64,000 nucleotides of DNA from Palauibacter sp022826685 (GTDB lineage Bacteria > Gemmatimonadota > Gemmatimonadetes > Palauibacterales > Palauibacteraceae). Position 1 is the stretch's first letter. Each line of letters opens with the position of its first letter. Below are positions 15,765 through 24,526 of the stretch, piece after piece. The position numbers and the translations under genes are program-made. The notes below the pieces were generated by a model. That model did no database searches. It saw only the letters and a list, made by a program, of their open reading frames with translations, and was not told the origin of the DNA. Where the stretch lies: the NCBI RefSeq assembly GCF_965221685.1, contig NZ_OZ244907.1; one strand, 5' to 3'.

Positions 15765-18075
15765 CGGCCGTCGGGTTGCCGGACAAGCCGGAGAGGAGCG
15801 TCGTCACGTCTCCGTCGTCGCCCGTGCACCGCCGGAGGATGTCGAGGATCGTGTCTCGAGCGTCGGCACCGCCCTCGTAGGCCACGGTAGCTTCGCCCTC
15901 GTCGAGCAGCCACGAAATGAAGACCCTTTGGCGGTCCACGGCCAACCCATCGATGAACGCGTCACGAGGCGTACGGCCCAGGCGCGCGGTCCACGTCTCC
16001 CAGTGGGGGTACTGGTGGGCGGTGATCAGCTCCAACGTCCGCGGCGGCGGCGTGGACCACTCCACGTTGACGCGGGACGTGTAACCGAGGCGCCCGGTCT
16101 CGTAGTCTTCGAAGCTCCCGGTCAAGCGCGCGCCTCCGGCCACGAACGCGAAGTCCACGGACGCGAACGTGGACGTGCAGAACACCGCCATGTAGCTGGC
16201 CACCCCCAGCCCGTTGAGATCCGGTTCGCTGGGGGACAGCGCTTGCCAGCCGCTCTCGTCGCCCAGCGTGATCGCTTCGGTGGTCCAGGTTTCCGAAGTC
16301 AGGACGAGTTCCGTCGACTTGCAGCCCGAGAGCACCTCCTCAAGGGCATCGCGCTCTGCCTCGTCCACCGTCAGTTCGTACTTGAGGCGCACGGCGACGA
16401 TCGTACCCGCGAACCAGCACCGGTTGAAGTCCGGCATCCACTCGGCGGCGTCGTGTCCGGCCTTGATGCCGCGATCCAGCGTCGGCGAAGCCAGCGCGAG
16501 ATTCTCGACGTCGTGCGCGAATGTCCGGCGCTCGCTCAGCGTCCAGGCGCAGGCGCCGGAATCGTGCGCTTCCCTCTTCGCCACGATGTGGTCGACCTGG
16601 ACGTCCCGCGCGTCGTCGTGGTAGACCCCGGTATACGCCTCGTACAGCTTGTCGCCCAGCGCCGTGGCCACCACCTCCTCCAGACTGTCCAGATGCCGGT
16701 AGTGGTCCACGTCGTATTCGGAGCAGCGGCTTTCCGGCGCAACGACGAGTCCGCGCCACGTTCCCGGCGCTGGCGCAGGCGGCGGCGTCCCCATCACCCA
16801 GACCGTCGTTGAGGCGGCCGTTTCGGGTTCGGTGATCGCGAGCGTAAGGCTGTCGCCCGATATCGCATACGAGCCTTCGCCGGACACCTGCCCCGTCTGC
16901 CGCCAGCTTCCATCGCTGCGCACGGTGAAGGTGCCTTCGTCCGCGATCGTCAGGGCGGGCGTCGTGATGTTCACCTCGTAGCTGCCCATCGCGGAATCGC
17001 CCGACGGCGCCTCCTGCGTCAGTTCCAGCGTCCCCGAGACCGTCGGCCGCGTGAACTGTGTCCCGCCCGTGGATGTCCCGACCAGGCTCTCGAGGAAGTA
17101 CGTCCCGGTGAGGTCCGGAGGCGGAGGGGGAGGAAGGACGGTGATCTCCGCCGTGCCTTCCGCACCGGCGGCTGCAGCGCCGCTGGCCGCCGTGATGATC
17201 GCCGTGCCCTCGGCCACTCCTGCCACGAGGCCCAGGCTGTCCACGGAGGCTACGGCGGTATCGCTCGAGGTCCAGCGGAAGGTGGCGCCGACGACCCTGT
17301 GTCCGTTCTCGTCGGTGGCCGTCGCGACAAGCCGCACGGTGTCACCTGACGCGAGGGTGTGGCTCGTCGGCGCAATCTCCACCGTCGTCGCCGTCTGTGA
17401 AACGACGATCGAAGCGCTGGCCGACACCGCGCCCGAAAGCACTGTGACGGTCGTGCTCCCGTTCGCTACCGCCGTCACCAGACCGCTCGTATCCACCGTC
17501 GCGACGGCGGTGTCGCCGCTCGACCAAGCCACGGTCGCATCGGTGATCGCGCGGCCAAGCTGGTCGTACACGTCGGCGGACAGCTGGACCGTCTGGCCGA
17601 TCGCGGTGAGCGTCGCCGTGTCCGGCGTGACCGTGGCAATCGTGGGTGCCGGCTCCGCCACTTCGACGGCGAAGCTCTGCGTGGCCGAGAGCCCGCCCGG
17701 ATCGGAGGCCCTGACCGTCACCGCCGCCGCGCCGTCCGCCACCGCCGTGAGCGTCAGCGTGCGGCCGGAGAGGCCAACGGACACGACGCCAGCGTTCGAT
17801 GTCGTCGCCACGTAGGTGAGCGCGTCGCCGTCCGGGTCCGAGAACGACGCCGAGATGTCGATCGTCACGGTCTGTCCCTCGACGACCGTCTGATCCGAGA
17901 TCACCGTGCCTGCCACCGGTGCCCGGTTGGCGGGCGGAGGCGGCGGCGGTGGGGGAGGAGGGGGTGTGGATCCGGGTTCGACCGTGTCGCCACCGCCACA
18001 GGCCGCGCTGAGGGTTGCGGCTCCGATCAGAATGAGCGGGAGGGCACTTCGCACCCGATCGTGTTTCGGCATCAT
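15748..18075 (-). CDS. Lipoprotein with Ig-like stalk and C-terminal HNH nuclease domain (D2)
   Basis: 775 residues from ATG 18075 (a second ATG follows at once; GGAGGT lies upstream). Paralogue of D1 over nearly the whole length: lipobox TLSAAC, poly-proline stalk, Ig-like domain, two Ig-2-like domains, a beta-rich spacer and the nuclease end with QVDHIVAKREAHDSG, ENLALASPTLD and DAAEWMPDFNRCW, so the catalytic blocks are conserved. It is the mirror image of D1. It follows truncated gene C on the same strand, as D1 follows B, and its 3' end overlaps gene E. Homology with D1 stops just after the stop codon, marking the duplicated unit's edge. Confidence 0.82.
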   Translation of the reverse strand: MMPKHDRVRSALPLILIGAATLSAACGGGDTVEPGSTPPPPPPPPPPPANRAPVAGTVISDQTVVEGQTVTIDISASFSDPDGDALTYVATTSNAGVVSVGLSGRTLTLTAVADGAAAVTVRASDPGGLSATQSFAVEVAEPAPTIATVTPDTATLTAIGQTVQLSADVYDQLGRAITDATVAWSSGDTAVATVDTSGLVTAVANGSTTVTVLSGAVSASASIVVSQTATTVEIAPTSHTLASGDTVRLVATATDENGHRVVGATFRWTSSDTAVASVDSLGLVAGVAEGTAIITAASGAAAAGAEGTAEITVLPPPPPPDLTGTYFLESLVGTSTGGTQFTRPTVSGTLELTQEAPSGDSAMGSYEVNITTPALTIADEGTFTVRSDGSWRQTGQVSGEGSYAISGDSLTLAITEPETAASTTVWVMGTPPPAPAPGTWRGLVVAPESRCSEYDVDHYRHLDSLEEVVATALGDKLYEAYTGVYHDDARDVQVDHIVAKREAHDSGACAWTLSERRTFAHDVENLALASPTLDRGIKAGHDAAEWMPDFNRCWFAGTIVAVRLKYELTVDEAERDALEEVLSGCKSTELVLTSETWTTEAITLGDESGWQALSPSEPDLNGLGVASYMAVFCTSTFASVDFAFVAGGARLTGSFEDYETGRLGYTSRVNVEWSTPPPRTLELITAHQYPHWETWTARLGRTPRDAFIDGLAVDRQRVFISWLLDEGEATVAYEGGADARDTILDILRRCTGDDGDVTTLLSGLSGNPTAVRGRP

Positions 18076-18097
18076 CGCTCGCACCTGCACCTCCCCG

Positions 18098-18143
18098 AAA
18101 AAGAAAGAAGCGGGCCCCCGCAGACTGCGCGGGGGCCCGCTTC
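18098..18143 (-). terminator. Rho-independent terminator after lipoprotein C
   Basis: On the minus strand a hairpin (GAAGCGGGCCCCCGC and GCGGGGGCCCGCTTC) is followed by TTTCTTTTTC. It is the same element as after gene A and continues into CGGGGAG, which here forms part of the D2 ribosome site. Confidence 0.8.
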
Positions 18144-18174
18144 CGTGAGGCCTCTCGTCAGAGACCGTTAGGGG

Positions 18175-21100
18175 TTACGTGTCGTCATTGTCGACGATCG
18201 TCAGCTTGACGCTGCCGAACGTGTAGTCCTTCCCTCCGACCGTGACGTTCACGGCCGAGAACTCGATCGTCTCGCCATCGTCATCGTCGGAGTCATCCAG
18301 GATCGTCACCGTCGTGGTCGCCGTTCCGACCGTGCCTCCGCCGTCGATCGTCAACTCAACTGGAGTCGTGGCCGTGAAGTCGGTGTTGGCAACCGCCCCA
18401 TCTTCACCGGCAATCGCTACGGAGGCGGTCACAATCCCGCTCACCGCGCTCTTCGCCGTGGCCGTGATCGTGAGGGTCACGGCACCGTCACCCTCGGCCG
18501 CCGACGACTGACTCAGCGAAAGCTGGATGTCCGGATCGTCGTCCATGATCGCGATCATCGCAGGCGCGTAATGCACACCCTGGACCGTGCTCCCGCTGAC
18601 GGTCAACGCGATGGATTCGTTCTGTTCATCCTGGACGCCGTCGTCGGCCGCATCCACCATGACCATGGCCTTCCCGGACGTCGAATCCGCAGGGATGAGC
18701 ACGTCCATAGTGGTGGCGGCTCCAGTCGCCGCATCGCCGCTGGGATAGCCCAAGGCCACCGTCACAGTTCTTCCGGCGCTGGCAGTGTCCGCCGTGCCGG
18801 CCGTCACGGTCACCGTCACCTCCGCAGCGGCGTCGTCTTCGCGGATCGATGCCACGTCCGTCGTGATCGCGAAGTCGTCGTCCATCACGGTCACCGGGAA
18901 CGCCGTGTCGTCGAAGCCCGTCGCCTTATGGGTCAGGCTGTGCACTTCGGAGGTGATGTTCAGGTCGTGCGCGTTGGTGACCTGCAGCGAGACCGTATCG
19001 TTCGCCGACGCGAACTCCAGAGCGCCGCCGGCCGTTTCGGCCACCGTCACGGTAGCCGGCGCATCGACCGTCATCGTGAGCGGGTACGTCGCGCCGCTCG
19101 GCGCATCCTTCAGCGTGACGTGGTAGACGTTACCGGTCGTCGCGCCCTCGCCCACGCTCAGATCTTCCGCAGCCGTCGCCGTCGCTGGATCTGCGTCGTC
19201 CGTTCGCGTCTGGAACTCGAACGTCGGACCCGGCGGTGCCGGCGGCGGACCTGCAGGCCAGGCCACGCTGAAGCTGCCGAGTTCATAGTCCCCGGGGTTG
19301 CCGGTGCCTCGGCCATTGGCTTCTACCGCTACGTCCGCGGAAGCCAGCCAGAAGCAGTACATCTTCGTTCCTTCAGCCTGCCGGAGCGTGAACGACTCGT
19401 CGAACACGATCTCGTTCGTGTTGTTCTCGAGATCCCGCTTGTTGCGAACCACCGGATTGCCCGTGCCATGCGCGAGGTCTGCCGAAGCCATGCAGGTACT
19501 ACCGTCGGCGACCTCTCGGATGCTCAACTCGGCCCTCTTGATCACGTTGCTGTCGGAGATCTTCCCACCGACGCTCACCGTGACGGTCGACGTGTTGATG
19601 CTGCCGATATCGGACTGGCTCTTCGACAACGTGACGCCGGGCCCCTTCGAATCGCGCGTGTAGGTGAACACGGCGCTCGCGGCGTTGGGCGGCACAGCCT
19701 GGTCTCGAACCTCCGCCACCACCACGTACTTCCGATCCTTGTCCGCGTCGGCGTTGCCGGTGTTCGTCGCAACTGTCACCACGCCGTTCGTCAGATCTAT
19801 GAGACCGGCGGGCGGGCCATCCGGATCGTCGTGGCTGTAGTAGTAGCGGTTACGGAAAACCGTGCTGGGACCCCAGTACACATCGGGGGTGCTGGCAGTG
19901 TTCGCGAGCCCGCTGCCATCCTCGCCGGTCTCGAGCTCGGGATCCTCGACCTCGAACGTGAGCATGGCGCCTTCCATCAGCACCAACTCTTCGTCGGGCT
20001 GAAGGTCCTCGATGGCCGGAGCCGTCTTGTCGACACCGAAGTTCGCCGCCGACTGGATGCGGACCCTGCTGAGACTCCTGGAGTTCCCCATGCGGTCCAC
20101 CAGCGACTGCAGCTCGGCGGTGTAGCACTGTACGCCGCCATCGTCGCTGAGCTCATCGCCGTCCTTATCGTCCTCGGGAAGATCGCCGACTGCGGCGGCG
20201 TCTTCGACGATGGCCTGGAACGCCGTGCCCGCGCCGCGCTCACCAGTGTCGGTGTTGGCGCCGACGGAGCAGTCGCCGACGGCGATGACATCCGAAACGC
20301 CGCCTGCCCCGCGCTCGGTGACACCCGAGACGCCGAACCGCTGCGACCGGCCGTCGTACGTGCCCCTCTTGCCCGAGTAGTGCACGTTGGCGATGGACTT
20401 GCCTTCGATCGTGATCTCCGAATCGCCAGACACCCTCGGCGACGCGAAGTCGAAGTAGATCGGACCGATCTTCGTCAGGTCGTTTGCCATGTCGCCGGGC
20501 ACGAACTTATCCGAAATGTCGAGCCCGTCAGGATCGCTGATCACGCCGTCCTGGATGATCCAGTGACCGCCGTGGCCTTCCGCGTTCCGGTCCTCGGTGA
20601 GGGCGTTCTGGCTGGAGAGAACCGTGAAGGTGAACGGCGCTTCGTCGTCGACACGCCGCACGCCGTTGTACTCGCCGTAGCGACCCGACCGGTGCGTCCG
20701 GAAGGACAGATCGTCGTTGTAACGGTCCCCTTCCTCCTGCATCGTGTCGGTCATGCCGCGCAGGCCGATCTTGCCGACCATGGTCCCGTCGAATGCGACC
20801 GGGCACACGTCGAACGTGTTCACGTTGTCTTCCGTCGTCGGGCCGCCGTAGAAGGTGACGCCGCCGACGATGTTCGACACGCTGCCGGGGTTGTGGTCGA
20901 TCATCACGTAGTTGGAGTTCTTCAACGTGATCATCTGCGAGGCGAGCGCCTGACGGACCGACCCATCGTCGGTCGTGATCTGCGCGCCCAACTCGTGCTG
21001 GCCATTGGCGAACCGGGGCGCCATCTGCATGCCCGTGCACTCGCCGGCCACCTGGTCGGTGTCGAAGAAGCACTCGATCTCGACCGAGCCGCCGGACTCC

Positions 21101-21402
21101 GCGAGACCCGGCACGACACCGGTCGGCGAAGCGGCGTCGCTCGAGGCGCCGCGGCAGGAGATGACCTCATCGCCCAGCGTGAGATCGACGTTCGTCACCG
21201 TCTCGTCGTTGTACTGCACGTCGAGCAGGACGGAGATGTTGCCGGAGACGTTGGACGGGTCCACGGCCTGGGTCCGATCGTCGACTTCGCGCAGTCCGAA
21301 GATCGTCACCGTCGCCGGCTGCCCGCCATCCTGGCCGACTTCGACGTTGAATCCCTGGTTGGCCACGGCGCCGTCAGGATCGGCCGCTGTGATAGTGACA
21401 AC
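18175..21402 (-). pseudogene. Headless Ig/Calx-beta lipoprotein C (5'-truncated copy)
   Basis: About 1075 codons homologous to the body and tail of A and B, ending in Calx-beta-like repeats (ITTDVASIREDD; IQLSLSQSSAAEGD). The homology starts at the codons VVTITAADPDG (21402). The preceding codons read EGL-unrelated sequence with an in-frame TGA eleven to nine bases upstream of GTTGTC, so the signal peptide, stalk and first Ig domain are missing. A GTG at 21366 could start translation, but the product would have no export signal. The reading frame is otherwise open over more than 3 kb, which argues for recent truncation or for maintenance as a donor of variable sequence. The break coincides with the point where A and B stop being identical. 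Confidence 0.75.
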
Positions 21403-21406
21403 TTCT

Positions 21407-21425
21407 CAACAATCGTAAATTGTTG
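21407..21425. repeat. Candidate recombinase core site at the truncation border
   Basis: CAACAAT, five bases, ATTGTTG: perfect 7-base arms in an AT-rich patch amid GC-rich DNA, 4 bases from the broken end of gene C and 53 bases from the stop of the tyrosine recombinase gene. Size and geometry suit a tyrosine-recombinase core. No second copy was found in the window, so the assignment is inference. Confidence 0.4.
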
Positions 21426-21478
21426 CTGACACAGGTATTAGCGCGTACAATACCGGGGTCGTTCCCTCATTTAACCCC

Positions 21479-22690
21479 TCAACCGCGACTCCGGTCGGCG
21501 AGGTAGGAAGCCCAGTCGTTCATGAGGTTGCGGCGGCGCTCGAACAGGTCCGTGCGACGGTAGGCCGCCTCGACTTTGTTCTGCACCACGTGCGCCAGAG
21601 CCGCCTCGACGACCTCGCGGGGATGATCCGTCTCCTCGGCGGCCCAGTCCCGGAAGCTCGACCGGAAGCCGTGCGGCACCGCCGCGATCTCATGCTTCTT
21701 CAGGAGCCGGCGCAGCGTTTTTTCCGACAGCGGCTTCGCGCTGCCGCGGGAGAACACGAATCGACTGTGGCCGTCGAGCCTTCGGGCCCGCTCGAGGATC
21801 GCCCGGGCGCGGGGGCAGAGCGGCACGCGGTGCAGGCGCTTCGCCTTCATGCGCGCCGCGGGCACCGTCCACACCCGCGCGCCGTCATCGATCTCCTCCC
21901 ACTCGGCCCACCGCACCTCGCCCCACCTCGCCGCCGTCAGCACCAGGAACTCGAACGCGAGCGGGCCGGCGGGCGTCCGGCTCGACCCCCGCACCGCCCG
22001 GATCGCCGAAGCGACCTCGCGGTGCGGCAGGGCCCGCATGTGCCGTATCACGCGGTTTTGCGAGCCGAGCACCGGCTGCAGCTGGTCGCAGGGGTTGCCG
22101 GTGCGGAACTCCAGCGCGACCGCCCAATCCAGCACCGAGCGGATGCGCTGAAGCACGACCCGGGCGGTGGCCGCCTTCGTGTACCAGATCGGCGAGAGGA
22201 TCTCGACCAGGTCGGCGCTCGTCACCTCCGACACCCGCAGCTGGCCGATGCGCGGGAACGCGTACCGGTCCAGGCTCGACATCCAGTCCTTTCCGTGCTT
22301 CTCGCTGCGCCAGCCGGCCTGCTTCTGCGCCAGGACCCATGCGGCCGCCTCGGCAAAGGTCGGCACCTCCCGGGCGCGCCGTTTCTCCGCGAGCGGGTCG
22401 CCGCCCTCGCGGGCCAGCTTGCGGTTCGTGCGCGCCTTCTCCCGGGCCTCGGCCAGCGAGACCAGCGCGACGCTGCCGAGTCCGAGGTCGTGGCGCCGCC
22501 CGCGGATGACGAGGCGCTGGACCCAGCTCCGGGCTCCGCTGCGCTGGACGAACAGGTACAGCGTGTTGCCGTCGCAGTACCTGCCCGGTGCCGCGGCGCG
22601 CACGAACTGGGCCGAGAGCGCCTTCTGCGGATGAGGGCCCTTCGGCTTCCCCCTTCGGGGCGGAACGGGAGAGGAGTTGAGATTATTCAT
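21479..22690 (-). CDS. Tyrosine recombinase / P4-type integrase
   Basis: 403 residues from ATG 22690, which gives a normal integrase N-terminus (an in-frame GTG far upstream is not needed). The N-terminal DUF4102-like arm-binding part has YCDGNTLYLFVQRSGARSW and LGLGSVALVSLAEAREKA. A core-binding helical domain and the catalytic domain follow, with first Arg in LTAARWGEVRWAEW, HGFRSSFRDWA (HxxR), ALAHVV and nucleophile Tyr in EAAYRRTD. All five active-site positions appear intact. The gene ends 53 bases from the candidate core site and the truncated end of lipoprotein C. No tRNA abuts it, so it is not a standard tRNA-sited island as seen here. It could be the remnant of the element that broke C, or an enzyme that rearranges the locus. 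Confidence 0.93.
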   Translation of the reverse strand: MNNLNSSPVPPRRGKPKGPHPQKALSAQFVRAAAPGRYCDGNTLYLFVQRSGARSWVQRLVIRGRRHDLGLGSVALVSLAEAREKARTNRKLAREGGDPLAEKRRAREVPTFAEAAAWVLAQKQAGWRSEKHGKDWMSSLDRYAFPRIGQLRVSEVTSADLVEILSPIWYTKAATARVVLQRIRSVLDWAVALEFRTGNPCDQLQPVLGSQNRVIRHMRALPHREVASAIRAVRGSSRTPAGPLAFEFLVLTAARWGEVRWAEWEEIDDGARVWTVPAARMKAKRLHRVPLCPRARAILERARRLDGHSRFVFSRGSAKPLSEKTLRRLLKKHEIAAVPHGFRSSFRDWAAEETDHPREVVEAALAHVVQNKVEAAYRRTDLFERRRNLMNDWASYLADRSRG

Positions 22691-22908
22691 CGCGCATAAA
22701 CTGTATTCATCGTCCCGAAATATCGAAACGGCCGGCGGGTTCCGTGGCGCGCGTCCCGGCGTTATCATGGCCCGCCGTCTCGGGTTCGCGCCCGCCGTCG
22801 CCGGTTCGCGCGGCCCTCTGCGGGGAAACTCCGGTCCGGACCGCCTCGTAGGTTCCTTTCGCCGATGGCGGCCGGTTCCGGGCGGTACCAGTTGCGGCAA
22901 GGACGGCG

Positions 22909-23232
22909 ATGAGCGTCTTCGTCTTCATCATCATTATCGTGGCGCTCGTCACGTTCGGGGAAGTGGCCCAGAAGTGGTTCGCGGCCCGTCCGTCGCCCAC
23001 GCCGGTGGAACCCGGCGGGGACGACGAGATCGAGCGTCTGCGCGAACATGTCGCGCTGCTGGCGAACCAGGTGGACCAGTTGACGGAGGAGCAGCGCTTC
23101 ATGACCCGCCTCCTCGAGGGCGGCGGACTCGGGAGCGGCGGGCTCCAGGGCGGCGGGCTCGGGAGCGGGGCGCCATCGGATGAGTCTCGCCCGGAAGGGC
23201 GACCCGATTCACGACTGCGGGGACCGAACTGA
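22909..23232 (+). CDS. Small membrane protein with coiled coil, first gene of the PspA operon
   Basis: 107 residues. An N-terminal span (VFVFIIIIVALVTFGEV) is followed by a short acidic coiled coil (DDEIERLREHVALLANQVDQLTEEQRF) and a Gly/Ser-rich tail. Size, topology and position before a PspA gene recall PspB/LiaF-type partners, but the sequence does not let me assign either family. Its TGA overlaps the next ATG (TGATG), which indicates translational coupling. Confidence 0.65.
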   Translation: MSVFVFIIIIVALVTFGEVAQKWFAARPSPTPVEPGGDDEIERLREHVALLANQVDQLTEEQRFMTRLLEGGGLGSGGLQGGGLGSGAPSDESRPEGRPDSRLRGPN

Positions 23233-23636
23233 TGCTGAACCGAGAGGACATAGAGAGCTTCCTCATCCGCACCGAAGCGGACTATCAGGAACTCGACGAG
23301 GGGCTGTGGATCGTCCACCCCGACGGTGCGAGCGCGGAGCGGCAGCCGAGGATTCTGGTGAACTACCAGCCGCCCGTTCTCGTGTGCCGGGCGGACATCC
23401 GCGACCTCCCGATCGACGACGAAGACCAGCTCGCGCTCTACCGGAGGCTCCTGGAGTTGAACGCCGTGGACCTCATCCACGGGGCCTATGGCCTCGAGGA
23501 CGGCGAGGTCATCCTGAGCGACACGCTGGAGCTTGAGAACCTCGACTTCTCCGAGTTCCGCGCCACGCTGGAGAGCCTCACACTCGCGCTGACCTCCCAT
23601 TGGGACAGCCTCACCGCCGACATATCGACCGACTGA
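23232..23636 (+). CDS. YbjN / CesT-like small protein
   Basis: 134 acidic residues with the alpha-beta pattern of YbjN and type III chaperone-like folds: N-terminal helix NREDIESFLIRTEADYQEL, strands WIVHP and RILVNYQPPVLVCRAD, then LALYRRLLELNAVDLIHGAYGLEDGEVIL and a long C-terminal helix. Family members bind partner proteins and have no known catalysis. Coupled upstream to the membrane gene and 29 bases from PspA, so a regulatory or chaperone role in the envelope-stress unit is plausible. Confidence 0.7.
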   Translation: MLNREDIESFLIRTEADYQELDEGLWIVHPDGASAERQPRILVNYQPPVLVCRADIRDLPIDDEDQLALYRRLLELNAVDLIHGAYGLEDGEVILSDTLELENLDFSEFRATLESLTLALTSHWDSLTADISTD

Positions 23637-23665
23637 AGAGCAAGCACAGGAAACGAGCATACACC

Positions 23666-24526
23666 ATGGGTGTCCTGGACCGTCTTTCCCGGCTGATTCG
23701 ATCGAATCTCAACGACCTCATCGCTCGGGCCGAAAACCCCGAGAAGATGCTCACGACGATTATCGAGGACATGCGCCGCCAGCTCGCCCAGGCGAAGCAG
23801 GAGGTGGCGGTCGCGATCGCCGACGAGCGCAAGCTGCGGGCGCAGTTCGAGGAGTCGCGCTCCACGGCGCAGGAGTGGGAGCGGCGGGCGCGGCTCGCGA
23901 TCCGCGAGGGCCGCGACGACCTCGCGCGCCAGGCGCTCGTGCGCGGGCAGGAGCACGCCGAGCACGCGCTCGAGCTGGAGACGCAGTGGCAGAACCACCG
24001 CGCCGAGACCGAAAAGCTCAAGGACTCGCTGCGGCAGCTGAACGCGAAGATCGAGGAGGCGAAGCGCAAGAAGAACCTCCTCATCGCGAAGCAGAAGCGC
24101 GCGGAGGCCCAGAAGCGCATCCACGACACGATGCAGGGGCTCCACGACAAGAGCGCCTTCCGCGCCTTCGATCAGATGACCGAGAGGATCGAGCAGGCGG
24201 AGCGCCAGGCGCTCGCGAGCGCGGAGGTCACCGAGGAACTCACCGGCGACACGCTCCTCAGCGAGTTCAAGGCGCTGGAGGCGGGGGGCGACGCCGCCGT
24301 GGAGGACAAGCTGCTGGAGATGAAGGCCTCCATGGGTCTCCTCTCCTCCGGCGAGCCCGAGGACGTGAAGGCGCTCGGCTCCGGGGAGGACGCCGGGTCG
24401 GAGGCGGATTCCGGGTCGGGTGCGGATGAAGCCGGGGGCGCGGATGACGTGGAGGAGATCCCCGAGGCGGAACTCCTCGAGCTGCTGGGCGAGGCCGGCG
24501 AGACGGAGCGGGCCGAGAGCGAATGA
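23666..24526 (+). CDS. pspA: PspA / IM30 membrane-maintenance protein
   Basis: 286 residues. Typical ESCRT-III-like PspA: amphipathic start MGVLDRLSRLIRSNLNDLIARAENPEKML, then long coiled-coil hairpins through about residue 225, rich in Arg/Glu/Gln. The C-terminal ~60 residues are an acidic Gly/Ser/Asp/Glu tail ending EAELLELLGEAGETERAE, longer than in E. coli PspA (222 residues). It is known to bind stressed inner membranes and assemble into rods. Start chosen at the ATG giving the conserved helix. The stop overlaps the next gene by 4 bases. Confidence 0.92.
   Translation: MGVLDRLSRLIRSNLNDLIARAENPEKMLTTIIEDMRRQLAQAKQEVAVAIADERKLRAQFEESRSTAQEWERRARLAIREGRDDLARQALVRGQEHAEHALELETQWQNHRAETEKLKDSLRQLNAKIEEAKRKKNLLIAKQKRAEAQKRIHDTMQGLHDKSAFRAFDQMTERIEQAERQALASAEVTEELTGDTLLSEFKALEAGGDAAVEDKLLEMKASMGLLSSGEPEDVKALGSGEDAGSEADSGSGADEAGGADDVEEIPEAELLELLGEAGETERAESE

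Noticed and set aside
21479..22900. A 473-residue integrase starting at 22900
   Set aside because: The first 70 codons are Arg/Pro-rich and unlike integrases; ATG 22690 gives a normal N-terminus.
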